A stretch of 64,000 bases of DNA from contig JAUCEF010000016.1 in NCBI GenBank assembly GCA_033558025.1, positions 930,001 through 994,000 on the forward strand, read 5' to 3'. Shown here piece after piece: positions 31,249-41,622 of the stretch. The notes beneath the pieces were generated by a model. The model made no database searches and had not been told where the DNA came from. It was given only the letters and a program-made list of their open reading frames with translations. Each line of letters begins with the position of its first letter. Position 1 is the stretch's first letter. Position numbers and translations under genes: made by a program. This DNA is from Phytophthora sp. 'mugwort'. Lineage: Eukaryota > Oomycota > Peronosporomycetes > Peronosporales > Peronosporaceae.

Positions 31249-32772
31249 ATGCAATCGCAAGACCAGTACGCCGGATTGGCTTCACCGCCACTGCAGGCAG
31301 ACGACGCTGGCGTTCACCAGCGTCGCACTGCGTTCCCCATCCAAACAGACCCGATGCAAGATGACAAGGCCACGGAGATCAAGCTGCTCAGTGTGGCTCG
31401 ACCTCACATGCGAGCCTTTCACTACGCATGGCTGTCGTTCTTCTTTGCCTTCTTCGGCTGGTTCTCCATCCCCCCACTGATGCCCACCATCAAGAAGCAG
31501 CTTGGTCTTACGTCGGACCAAGTCTCCAACTCCAACATTGTGTCCGTGGCCAGCACCATTCTCGGACGAGCTGTGGGGGGCCCAATGTGCGACCGCTACG
31601 GCTCACGGACAGTGCAGGCAGTGTTACTTGTCCTCGGGGCTATTCCAGTGGCCTCGGCTTCTCTCGTGACGAGCTACACGGGGCTGATGTTCGCTCGGTT
31701 CTTCATCGGTCTTGTGGGCTGCTCCTTCATTGCTACAACCTACTGGACCTCGACAATGTTCGCTAAGGACGTAGTAGGTAGTGCTAATGCTCTCGCTGCT
31801 GGCTGGGGAAACCTGGGTGCCGGAGCCACCACCTTGATCACTCCTCAGATTTTCGACCTTCTCACTACCGGCGGAGCTCTGTCCGACAACATGGGATGGC
31901 GTATTGCTCTCCTCTTCCCGGCACTCTTCATGGTCATCACTGGGGTCGCTCTCTACTTGAATTCAGATGACTGTCCACAGGGACAATACAAGGACCTCCG
32001 CAGGAATCATACACTTAACACGGCAGCTACAAAGCCTACCGTCGACATGAAGCAGGGACTCATGCATGTCGCAAAGCTACCTGTCACCTGGATCCTGGCT
32101 TTCCAGTACGCCTGCTCCTTCGGTGTTGAGCTCCAGGTGCACAATGTGCTCACCGAGTACTACTACGAGGACTTCACGTACTCGGACTGCGATCCATTAA
32201 CCGATACGAATGAGTGTCGTCGACTCACGCAAAGTCGTGCCACGCTCATCTCGTCGCTCTTCGGATTAATGTGCATCTTCGCGCGTGCGCTGGGTGGGTA
32301 CCTCTCGGATGTAGCCAACCGTCGCTGTGGGATGAGAGGGCGTATCGGAGTGCAGTTTCTCTCCTTTGCCGGCCAGGCTGTCTTCCTCTATTCCTACAGC
32401 ACGACGACAAATCTGTCCACCAGCGTTCCTCTCTTGGTCATCTTCGGCATTTTCGTGCAGGCTTGTACAGGCAGCACGTACGGCATCGTACCATATGTTC
32501 TACCAGCGTTCACTGGCGCCACGTCTGGATTTGTCGGAGCTGGAGGCAACGTCGGAGCTCTGTGCTGGAGCCTCATGTTCAAGGGCATCGGTAACCGCGG
32601 GACATCCTTCAAGTACTTGAGCATCTTCGTGGCGGCGGCAGCATTGACCACTTTCGGCATCAAGGTGCCTGGCAACGCAGCTCTGTGGGAGAAAGACGAC
32701 TCGGTCCACGGCGGCCTTGCACCTACCGAGGCCGACGACGACAGCGTGCACAACGGCAAGGAGGCAGCGTAA
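31249..32772 (+). CDS. NRT2: High-affinity nitrate transporter, NRT2/NNP family (copy 1)
   Basis: 507 aa, intronless, a 12-helix MFS protein expected in the plasma membrane. The nitrate signatures are both present: AGWGNLGAG (184-192) and GAGGNVGAL (430-438). MFS motif A is GGPMCDRYGSR (110-120). Arg at 107 (ILGR, helix 2) and at 346 (FARALGG, helix 8) correspond in position to the nitrate-binding arginines of NrtA/NarK-type carriers. The cytosolic N-terminus, with the conserved PMQDDKATEIKLLS before helix 1, is shared by all four copies here. It is divergent from nitrate reductase. Confidence 0.95.
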   Translation: MQSQDQYAGLASPPLQADDAGVHQRRTAFPIQTDPMQDDKATEIKLLSVARPHMRAFHYAWLSFFFAFFGWFSIPPLMPTIKKQLGLTSDQVSNSNIVSVASTILGRAVGGPMCDRYGSRTVQAVLLVLGAIPVASASLVTSYTGLMFARFFIGLVGCSFIATTYWTSTMFAKDVVGSANALAAGWGNLGAGATTLITPQIFDLLTTGGALSDNMGWRIALLFPALFMVITGVALYLNSDDCPQGQYKDLRRNHTLNTAATKPTVDMKQGLMHVAKLPVTWILAFQYACSFGVELQVHNVLTEYYYEDFTYSDCDPLTDTNECRRLTQSRATLISSLFGLMCIFARALGGYLSDVANRRCGMRGRIGVQFLSFAGQAVFLYSYSTTTNLSTSVPLLVIFGIFVQACTGSTYGIVPYVLPAFTGATSGFVGAGGNVGALCWSLMFKGIGNRGTSFKYLSIFVAAAALTTFGIKVPGNAALWEKDDSVHGGLAPTEADDDSVHNGKEAA

Positions 32773-33529
32773 GAAGCAAGTTGAAGTGGGTTTTCTATGA
32801 CCCTAACATTTATTTTTCAATAATTCCAATATTTGTCGAGTATTTTACCTTTTTAGTCATAAAATGTACTTGTTTAGAGTTCAGTACGATGCATCGAACA
32901 TGAGGGTACGATTACACTGGTGGCTGTGCGCAAACCCGTGCTGAAATACCCATGCTCGGTCCAGGCTCCACAATGTTCTCGGCCTGTAAAAAAAAATTCC
33001 AGCAATAAAGCGGAAAACTACGATACAGACTTTAGGTAGCCAAAGCAAAATCCGTCTTGCTTCGGAACGATGTTAAATTTTGTTGGTGGCTACGGGTCTA
33101 ACGTTGCAAATGAAAGCTCAAGAGGCAAGGCTGCATTGGGATAGCGACACAATCTTCTTTGAACTGCTTTACGATTGACTCTCAAAGGCAGTATTTATGG
33201 TATCACCTCCTAAATGTAGTTGTTGATACAGGCCGGGGATTCCTGGGCAAAGAAATTGCTAAATTGTTTCGGTATACGTCGTGTATTCGGGGCACTTGCG
33301 GCATTAATGTCAAAAGGGGAAACTTTACTGGGGACGATTTGAATACCAGCGCCACGTCCACTTGAAAAATTAACAGCTTAACTGCCGTTTCTACAGCTCG
33401 TCTCTGGTTAGTTCGTCTTCCTTAAAACTTGGCCAGGAGTTTAGATAATTTTTCTGCCTATTCAAACTGCAAGCAGACTGGACGTATATATTACAAGAGA
33501 GTATATACAATTAATGAGCTTCAGGTCGC
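32773..33529. other. Intergenic, convergent 3' ends
   Basis: AT-rich spacer between two NRT2 genes that point toward each other. No gene recognised. Confidence 0.6.
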
Positions 33530-35167
33530 TCACCAGGTGCTAGCAGTATCATCGCGGGAGGAATTCAGGTCTCGAGGAGCTCCACGTCTCACCCCACAGC
33601 CTCGGGGCCAAAGCGAGCGTTCACCATGGATCCGGATCAGTACAGAGGAAACTGCCGACGCTGCCACAAAGAAGCTCAAATACTTGAACGAGTTGGCACG
33701 GTTAGCCACGCCTTTGAAGAGGAAACCCCACGCGAGTCCTCCCATGTTGCCACCAGCACCCACAATTCCAGACGTCACGCCAGTGTATTCAGGGCAAACG
33801 TAGGGCACAATGCCGTATGTCGTACCGGTAGATGCTTGAGCGAAGAAGCCGAAGAGAACCAGACACGGAATACTCCAAGCCAGTTCACGAATCTGGCTGA
33901 AGACATAAAGAAATCCAGCTTGACCAACTAGACACAAAAACTGCATCGAGATGCGGCCTGTCATGCCGGAGTGGCGATTTGCCACGTCCGAAGCATAGCC
34001 CCCAGCAGCTCGAGCAAAAATGCACATGAGGCCGAAGCTAGAAGAAATGGCGCTAGCTTTGGTCTGGGTCAATAGGCGACACTCATTTGCATCTGTCGCT
34101 ATGTCACACCCAGCGATCTTGAAGTCTTCATAGTAATACAGACTCAGCACGTTGTGGACTTGTAACTCGACACCAAAACAGCAGGCGTACTGGAAGGCGA
34201 GGATCCAAGCCACGGGTTGTCGAGCAACGGCTAAGAAGCCGTAATACAGCTCGGATCTCGCTCGGTCTGCCATGACATGGTTGCGTTTAAGGTCGACGTA
34301 GTTGCCTTGAGGACAGTCGTCCGAGAACAAATACGTGCAAATTCCAATTGCAATCATGAGGATGGCAGGAAGTAAAAGTGCCATTCTCCAGCCATAATTG
34401 TCCGAGATTGTACCGTTGATCGTAATGAGATCGAAAACAAGCGGCGTCACGAGGTACGTCACGCCCGCACCCAAGTTGCCCCAGCCACACGAAATGGCGT
34501 TGGCACTGCCAACCACTTCGTGCGAGAACATGGTTGACGTCCAGTACGCTGTCGCCACGAAGGTGCAGCCTACGAGACCAATGAAGAATCTCACCAACAT
34601 TAAACCAGTGTAGCTCGTCACGAGGGCTGCGGATGCGACCGGGATTGCTCCGACGACTAAAAGTACCGCTTGGATACTGCGGGCTCCGTACCGATCGCAC
34701 AGCGGACCAACAATGAGCCGGCCGACGATGGTACTAGCAAGTGACACGATGTTGGAGTCGGAGACTTGGTCTTCCGTCAACTTGAGCTGCTTCTTGATGG
34801 TCGGCATGATTGGCGGGATCGAAAACCATCCAAAGAACGCGATGAAGAAGGACAACCACGAGTAGTGGAAAGCTCGCATGTGCGGTCGCTGGAAACTGAA
34901 GAGCCGAATCTCGGTGGCCTTGTCGCCCTGCTGCGGGTCAGTGCAGATGTCGTAGCAGAATTGACGCGGTCGATTCGACTGTAGCATCGGGATCTGACGG
35001 TACGGGTCCGTGGACATGACATGGTACGAATTGGACTTGTGATTAGCGGTTCTCGGCCTGTGAGGGATCTCTAGATCCAGCGGTGGTTGCGTGGTTCCAG
35101 CGGTCATGTTGCTGCGGCTGGATATAGGAAGCCCGAGGTCGATTAGCGTACGTGGCGCTCTTGACAT
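33530..35167 (-). CDS. NRT2: High-affinity nitrate transporter, NRT2/NNP family (copy 2)
   Basis: 545 aa, intronless. Both nitrate signatures are present (CGWGNLGAG; GAGGNMGGLAWG) and so is MFS motif A (VGPLCDRYGAR). The N-terminus is about 40 residues longer than copy 1 before the shared DKATEIRLFS block. It shares features with copy 4 (VGPLCDRYGARSIQA, FGFFAQASTGTTYGIVPY), so copies 2 and 4 form one subgroup and 1 and 3 another. The loop between signature 1 and the next helices lacks nothing obvious, and it appears functional. No clear Inr+FPR was seen upstream. Confidence 0.93.
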   Translation of the reverse strand: MSRAPRTLIDLGLPISSRSNMTAGTTQPPLDLEIPHRPRTANHKSNSYHVMSTDPYRQIPMLQSNRPRQFCYDICTDPQQGDKATEIRLFSFQRPHMRAFHYSWLSFFIAFFGWFSIPPIMPTIKKQLKLTEDQVSDSNIVSLASTIVGRLIVGPLCDRYGARSIQAVLLVVGAIPVASAALVTSYTGLMLVRFFIGLVGCTFVATAYWTSTMFSHEVVGSANAISCGWGNLGAGVTYLVTPLVFDLITINGTISDNYGWRMALLLPAILMIAIGICTYLFSDDCPQGNYVDLKRNHVMADRARSELYYGFLAVARQPVAWILAFQYACCFGVELQVHNVLSLYYYEDFKIAGCDIATDANECRLLTQTKASAISSSFGLMCIFARAAGGYASDVANRHSGMTGRISMQFLCLVGQAGFLYVFSQIRELAWSIPCLVLFGFFAQASTGTTYGIVPYVCPEYTGVTSGIVGAGGNMGGLAWGFLFKGVANRANSFKYLSFFVAASAVSSVLIRIHGERSLWPRGCGVRRGAPRDLNSSRDDTASTW

Positions 35168-37177
35168 GGTTGGAGCTTGTTGAACCAGAAAGAGAGTAGT
35201 CGGTTCGTCTGAGTGGTTTGAGGCAGATAATAGAGTGATAAAAGGATAACATGTCGGTTGGTAACCAGACTGGAGGCTGCTGTAGCTAAGTATAAGTCAT
35301 TGCAGAGGGTACCAGAAACGCGATAATCGGCACCACGGCGCTTGTCTTCATGTACGGTAGAGGCGTCGCAAGGTTGTCCCGAGTTTCAGGCAGTTCCTCT
35401 TTCGGACACGCACGCATGGACATCGAACGTTTGTACCTCGCTCGTCCTTAGTAACATTGCGATTTAAAGCGATGTAGTGGATTTCTGCAGTCGAATGAGG
35501 CTGATCGATCTTAGGCGTTGTCAACGCATCGCACCATGCTTGCTTTCTGAAGTTCACACACTGCATGTCAGATATTCAGTCGGGATGGTATCACCTGCAC
35601 ATTAATTTTATTTGCTCAGATAAGAACCTTGTTCACCTCCATCTTCACAATAGAGAGCCTCTTGTGGAGCTGTCTAAACACTCGACGGGTCTGCGTTTCT
35701 TTTAGCGGAGCGCTCCAGTTTATCCGCATGCTGCAGACTCGATTGAAGGACCTCACAGCAGCCCTAGCGAGTCGTATTGGTTGCTACATGTAGTAACAGA
35801 GCGGGGTAAACGATCTGTGGAGACGGGGATGCATACGACGCCTGTCCTGCCTCACCAGGATGTCGAAATACAGGAGCGGTAAACAATTCCGCCTGACACC
35901 GCATAGTAATTGACAAGAGGCAACTGGCATGCTATAATGCTGGTATTAATACATATAAATCCCGGCACGCTACACGTCGACTTCGGCGTCTGAGGAGTTA
36001 ATGGAAAGTTTTAGGTGTGTGCTTCCATTATTTTTTTTTAGATTTGTGTGTGGGTACACACGAGCGAACGCCTAAGTGCGGTGTTGCAATGCACAAGGGG
36101 AACTTGTTTGTCAACGTCAGTTCTATTAGTATCACTCTAAGTCAAAAAGAAAAAGAATCCCTTATGGTGCAGTAAGATGCATGGCAACCATGCTCGATGG
36201 CGTAGCCAAATCGGTCTTCGTTGGTGCTCATAGGTTGGTTGCAACGACAATCGCCATTATTTTTTGCTGTAGCGTGGCTTTTCGACTGCAGCTTATACTC
36301 AGATCAAAAGCTAAAGTCGATAATACCATGTTGATGTCATCACTATCGATCTGTGCCAGCCACAAAAGCAAGTATGGTTCAAGTCGAGGACGTGTCATAC
36401 AGCTACTATTCGCCAAATAGTATAGGGAGCCAGCCACCGTATTCTGCATCTTACCTGTGTATAGGAGGTTGTGCTTAATCGCTGGAAATGTCCGCAATAT
36501 GGTTGTAGCTAAGCTTGCGTTCACTCCTAACTTTCATCATCAAAACCGAGTAGGTATCACAAGCGTCAAAGCCTGCCAAGACGCCATTCTCGAATTTTGA
36601 ACCGAAAACCACGAGAACGCACACAAGACTGTGTTCCGGCGCAGTGTATCACAGCAGAGACGGCATGCAGTCGGCCCTACTGTCAGTGGGTACAAACTGG
36701 CACAAGCACCAAGATATGTTAAACTGTTGGATTGGAATGAAGCATCACGTTGATAGTTCCCTATTCTCGACCTGACGAAACCAGTGCGCGAAGTTTGGCA
36801 GCAAGTGGGTGCGGAATCTATATACCAGGCTGACGATATTAACCTGCATGTTCGCCAAAAACATTACGGTGCTTCGCTACTTGGACTCAAGAAGATTCAG
36901 GCCCTATGAATGGTGAAAGGCAAACAGTTAAGGTTCTTTTCGGTTCCACATGTCCAGGCGAAAGTGGTCTCCGCCACCAAGCCATCCTCATCATCGGTCA
37001 GTCCGACCCCGAGCTCCGCCAGTTGCTTCAAGGGTACATTTTGGTGCGTGCCTACCGGGTTATATATAGCAGAGATGGTGTATGACCAAGATGAATTATA
37101 GTTCTAAAGCAAAATACGTGTATTTCGACATCGTCGAGGTTTAGTGACACCCCGAAGAAGTTGCAGCTGTATGTGAC

Positions 37178-37273
37178 GTCGTCTTCGACTTCGAGCTGCC
37201 ACTGATGCAAGCTTTTGCGAAACAGTTCTCAAATGCAGAAGCCACCGGTAGTCCGTTTCACATTAAACAGGCA
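37178..37273 (+). pseudogene. MULE transposase scrap
   Basis: The translation VVFDFELPLMQAFAKQF then GSPFHIKQA resembles the second-Asp block and the following C-x2-H helix of oomycete MULE transposases (compare CDFEQAMMNAL and GCLFHFKQ at 7310-7400). The Cys is Ser here. No ends were found. Confidence 0.5.
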
Positions 37274-37703
37274 GGCCAATAGCGAATGAAAGCGCCTACA
37301 GCATTTCTGAAGTAGAGATTCCAATTGCTACGATTTCGGTGGAGCGAACTATAATGACGTAGTGAAAAAAGGTAAAAAAGGTTTTAAAGAAAAAAACTTG
37401 ATGAAGCTAACAGTTGTAGGTCTAAACTTGAATTCATTTCCAGTATTTAAAACGCTAGTCTTGCATCAAGGCCTAAAAATATCGATGCCATTCAGGCTTT
37501 AAACGTTTGATGTTTGATAGAACCTCGGCAAATACTTTCGTTGGACTTGGCAGCTGCTACTATAAATCCAACTTCTAACCTAAGAGTGGAGAGTAGTTGT
37601 AGCGAACTTCGGGAGAACCATACGACCCAACCTAGCGCAAGCAACGCCTAGCTGATAGTAAAAAATAAAAAAACTATTATTGTATGACCCCGGAGGGAGT
37701 CTT

Positions 37704-37772
37704 CGCCACACCAACTACGTTCTCACACCCAGACTCGACGAGCCTGAGTGTGAGAACGTAGTTGGTATGGCG
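37704..37772. repeat. 34-bp-arm inverted repeat, 1-base centre
   Basis: Arms 37704-37737 and 37739-37772 match at 31 of 34 positions around one A. The core arm ACCAACTACGTTCTCACAC is perfect. It would form a long near-perfect hairpin. No terminator role is evident, since no gene ends nearby. Confidence 0.9.
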
Positions 37773-37917
37773 CTCGTAGGCCACTGCTTTAGCAATCGCT
37801 CATGTACCTGCGAGTACTAAGCGTTCTCATGTTTCATACGGTCTTTACCACTGCGACTCGCAGTCTGCGGGTGGTGGCAGGGATGAAAGAAAGGCACACG
37901 ATACATTTCTAACGTGG

Positions 37918-37952
37918 TGTCGAAGCTATCACCTCAGGTGATAGCTTCGACA
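37918..37952. repeat. Perfect 17-bp-arm inverted repeat, 1-base centre
   Basis: Arms TGTCGAAGCTATCACCT and its exact reverse complement flank a single C at 37935. It lies about 330 bp upstream of the NRT2-3 core promoter. Confidence 0.92.
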
Positions 37953-38267
37953 TTCACCTGTACCGCCCGAACAGTTGGCTGTGTTCAACACATATATTTA
38001 AAGAGGCTCTGCATCCCAGCAGTGCCTAAGCCAACTGATCGCTTAACACGGCGTTTTCCACGTACCATTCCGAGCACGCAAGCGTATGGCGTTTGCCGAC
38101 AATACTGCAGTATCAGACGCAACCGAAACCTCGACCAGTTCTCTGCAGCGATTTCTGCTGCGAGTCAGCCACGAGAGCAAATACTTTCACGTCGTGAACG
38201 ACCTCAGCAGCGCTCAAAACCCGACCGCAGCCCTCGCCTCGGACGCCAATCATTACTCTTCAGTACC

Positions 38268-38284
38268 CCATTCTCAATTCTACC
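38268..38284 (+). promoter_or_regulatory. Inr+FPR-like core promoter of NRT2-3
   Basis: CCATTCTCAATTCTACC resembles TCAYTYY directly followed by CAWTTT-NYY. It lies inside the longer ORF and 45 bp upstream of the ATG at 38329, so the longer N-terminus starting at 38086 is probably not translated. Confidence 0.5.
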
Positions 38285-38328
38285 GTGACAATTTCAAGTC
38301 GAGCCGACACGTTCACTGTCGTCACTTA

Positions 38329-39846
38329 ATGGCACACCAAGGTCCCCTGTCACCTCCTGGTTCACGTGGTGAGTCGCCAATGGACGCGTACTACACGAAA
38401 TCATTGGACGTGGACCAAACTGACGTCCACGACCGTCGCACTGTGTTCCCCATCCGAACGGACCCATTGCAAGATGACAAGGCCACCGAGATCAAACTCT
38501 TTAGTATGGCTCGTCCTCACATGCGAGCCTTTCACTACGCGTGGCTGTCGTTCTTCTTTGCCTTCTTCGGCTGGTTCTCCATCCCCCCATTGATGCCCAC
38601 GATCAAGAAGCAGCTTGGTCTCACAGCAGATCAAGTCGCCAATTCCAACATTGTCTCAGTAGCGAGCACCATTCTCGGACGCATCGTAGGTGGCCCCATG
38701 TGCGATCGCTTCGGTGCACGCACGGTGCAATCTGTTCTGTTGGTTCTTGGGGCGATTCCCGTCGCCTCAGCTGCATTCGTGACGAGTTACACGGGTCTTC
38801 TTCTCGCTCGGTTCTTCATTGGTCTCGTCGGCTGTTCCTTCGTTGCAACGGCCTATTGGACCTCGACAATGTTCTCAAAAGAGGTCGTGGGCACGGCCAA
38901 CGCTGTCACTGCAGGCTGGGGAAATCTCGGGGCCGGAGCCACCACATTGATCACACCACAGCTCTTCAACCTCGTTACGAGCGGAGGTGCTCTGTCTGAG
39001 AACATGGGCTGGCGTGTTGCTATTTTGTTCCCAGCCTTCTTCATGGTAGTGGTGGGGCTAGTGCTCTTCTTGTACTCGGACGACTGCCCGCAAGGGCAAT
39101 ACAAAGACCTACGCGAGAATTACCCGGTCAAGCTCGCTACCAAGGTCGATCTCAAAGAAGGGATGATTCGTGTGGCCAAAATGCCAGTCACCTGGATCCT
39201 GGCGTTCCAATACTCATGCTCGTTTGGTGTCGAGCTGCAAGTGCACAACGTCCTAAGTCTGTACTATTACGAGGATTTTGTCTATTCGGACTGTGACGCA
39301 GACTCAGAGTCATGTCGTCGACTGACGCAAAGCAGTGCGACGCTCATTTCGTCGCTCTTCGGTATCATGTGCATCTTCGCACGAGCGCTAGGCGGATACC
39401 TGTCGGATGTTGCAAGCCGCCGGTACGCCATGCAGGGCCGAATTGCGGTGCAATTTGTATGTTTTGCTGGCCAGACTCTCTTCCTTTACGGTTTCAGCAC
39501 TACCAAGACCATTTCCACCAGTATCCCGCTGCTCATTTTCTTTGGGATTTTTGTCCAGGGCTGCACTGGAAGCACTTTTGCGATTGTACCCTACGTTTTG
39601 CCAGAATATACGGGAGCAACGTCTGGATTTGTTGGGGCAGGAGGCAACGTGGGTGCGCTGGCGTGGGCATTTCTCTTCAAAGGCGTCGGGGATCGAGCCA
39701 AATCCTTCGCCTACCTCAGTATTTTTGTTGCTGTGGCTACACTTTCGTCGGTCGGGATACAGATCCGTGGAGAGCTCACGTTGTGGAGCAAGGGGCACTC
39801 CACTAACGGGACGACAGATGATGAAGAGCAGAAAAGTATGAAGTAG
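38329..39846 (+). CDS. NRT2: High-affinity nitrate transporter, NRT2/NNP family (copy 3)
   Basis: 505 aa from ATG 38329. The frame is open further, to an ATG at 38086 (586 aa), but the promoter-like motif at 38268 favours the shorter form. Shared start-proximal block: FPIRTDPLQDDKATEIKLFS. Nitrate signatures AGWGNLGAG and GAGGNVGALAWA are intact, as is MFS motif A (GGPMCDRFGAR). It is closest to copy 1 by eye across helices 1-4. It is probably a plasma-membrane nitrate/proton symporter like the rest of the family. Confidence 0.93.
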   Translation: MAHQGPLSPPGSRGESPMDAYYTKSLDVDQTDVHDRRTVFPIRTDPLQDDKATEIKLFSMARPHMRAFHYAWLSFFFAFFGWFSIPPLMPTIKKQLGLTADQVANSNIVSVASTILGRIVGGPMCDRFGARTVQSVLLVLGAIPVASAAFVTSYTGLLLARFFIGLVGCSFVATAYWTSTMFSKEVVGTANAVTAGWGNLGAGATTLITPQLFNLVTSGGALSENMGWRVAILFPAFFMVVVGLVLFLYSDDCPQGQYKDLRENYPVKLATKVDLKEGMIRVAKMPVTWILAFQYSCSFGVELQVHNVLSLYYYEDFVYSDCDADSESCRRLTQSSATLISSLFGIMCIFARALGGYLSDVASRRYAMQGRIAVQFVCFAGQTLFLYGFSTTKTISTSIPLLIFFGIFVQGCTGSTFAIVPYVLPEYTGATSGFVGAGGNVGALAWAFLFKGVGDRAKSFAYLSIFVAVATLSSVGIQIRGELTLWSKGHSTNGTTDDEEQKSMK

Positions 39847-41622
39847 AATGTCGAGGTACTTTTGAAGTAATATTATTCTTCACATAAAGCTCATGTCTAC
39901 AAAATGTTGTCTATTCGTGTCAGTATCTAAATGTTGTGGTCGTCTGACTAAACAAACGACACGCCTTTCCCTTGGTGCCAATGTCACACGTCTCGATCTT
40001 GAACAGTTCAAGCTGAGTATGTTGGACACTTGAATATCTTACTGCTTCCTTATCAGGTCGAACCAGTACGTAGGACACGAATGGCGACCATGATGACAGA
40101 GGACGAGACCAACCAAATGTACCGTGTCGCTCAGCGTGATCAGATCGAAAATCAACGGTGTTATCAGGTACGTGCCGAGGCTCCACTACCGTCCAGACAT
40201 ATTATTGTAGACTGTTCCGCTCATCCTACTAGTTCAGTGAAGAATTGTGCAGGCATCGACCCACTGTAGCTGATTGCCTGCGCTGCGGAGGCTACAGGAA
40301 CGACACCGACTTCCAAAATCACCGACCGTAGCAATCGTAAGGCGGCCGACAACGAGGCGACATATTGATAACGCTGGACAACGCGGCGCTGTTGGTGTTG
40401 GCAGATTGGCCTTCAGGGTGTGAGTGGCGGGATGGAGAACCAATCGAAGAATGCGGTGAAGAAAGACAGACAGGAGTACTGGAAAGGGGTCTCGAGAGAC
40501 TGAAAGCTCAATTTCAGTCGCTTTGTCACTTTAACGTGGGGTCTTGACTTGAAAACCTTGCACTCCCTAGTTGGTCGCACATTTCAAGGTGGAATCACAG
40601 TCAGGCTGACTGTGACTGAGTCAGCTGTAGTTTTTCGTTGTCAACCATCGCGTTATCCGGCTGAATTCGGTAGTCAGCTTCAGGCTCGGTGTGGTCGCAG
40701 CATCATAGAACAAATACATGTTACAACGGAAATGAGCCCAAGGGAAAAGGCAAACATGTTGTCAAAAATGTGCACTGATTGAAGTTGTAATTTCGGGATA
40801 CCGGTAGTAGATAGGTGTTCCCGAGCAGCTCAGCGCACACGGGCAATAGCTTGAGCTGAGCTAGACTGAAGTTGCGTTGTGCACTTGTTTCGAACGACTT
40901 AGTCGCAATAAATACGACATCATGACGCTTGCAATGAGCCCCTAAGCGCTTTGCCAGCGTCTATCGTGTGAGTTGAGACCCCCGTTGCTTATCTTCAGAA
41001 GAGAAAGGCACCATTTCGAGTTCTCATTATACTCACCAAGACCTAAAGTTTGTCTATGTCGCCGAACGCCGCCTCAAGCGCTTAAGCGAACGCATTAACA
41101 ATTTGTTGCTAAAAAAAAGAATGTATCAAGTCGCTCTGGACATCGATCGATCACCCTGCATCCGTACAAGTGAGGTCAGTCCTTCCAACTCCAACTGCAA
41201 CTACAATAGACCGCGAAGACACAGTGGGCGTGGTGCTCGGTCCACATCTTAAGCATCCCACGATTCCAATTAGGCACTTCCGGCCGAGGATCGAGTGCTA
41301 CGTTGTGCAGAGTCCATTGAACCTCCATCTCGAGACCGCTTGGTGTTCAGTATCAAGCCAAACACAGAGCGAGAGACTGAGAGTGGACGGATCTGCTGTA
41401 CACAACTAATTTATTAGTCCGGATTTTCACTACTTTTTCGTTAGCGCCGTCGGCGACAGCGGATTAGTTCCGACTCCGTTTCGTGCAGGTGTTCAGTAGG
41501 GGGGTCTTTTTCCTTCGAAGCTTTTGTGGCTCGTAATGCGATTCTCATGAACCCACGTAGCTCTTCTTGACGGTCACTTTGCAAGGTCTCGACTGTCGCT
41601 CACTCAGATACCGTCAACTACT
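39847..41622. other. Intergenic between NRT2 copies 3 and 4
   Basis: No gene recognised. A 10-bp-arm perfect inverted repeat with a 1-base centre (TCACAGTCAG / CTGACTGTGA, 40595-40615) lies here. TCACTTT at 41574 may be the initiator of copy 4. Confidence 0.5.

Larger units (their letters stand above)
35168..38260. other. Long intergenic region between NRT2 copies 2 and 3
   Basis: No intact gene. It holds a MULE scrap (37178-37273) and two long odd-centred inverted repeats (37704-37772, 37918-37952). A 79-residue frame at 36181 has no family signature. Confidence 0.5.

Noticed and set aside
36181..36420. 79-aa hydrophobic frame
   Set aside because: Opposed by a 98-aa minus frame. No promoter or homology seen.
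37704..37952. Inverted repeats considered as transcription terminators
   Set aside because: No gene ends nearby, the loop is one base, and intrinsic terminators are not expected in a eukaryotic nuclear genome.
38086..38328. N-terminal extension of NRT2-3
   Set aside because: A promoter-like motif lies within it, and copy 1 has no counterpart.
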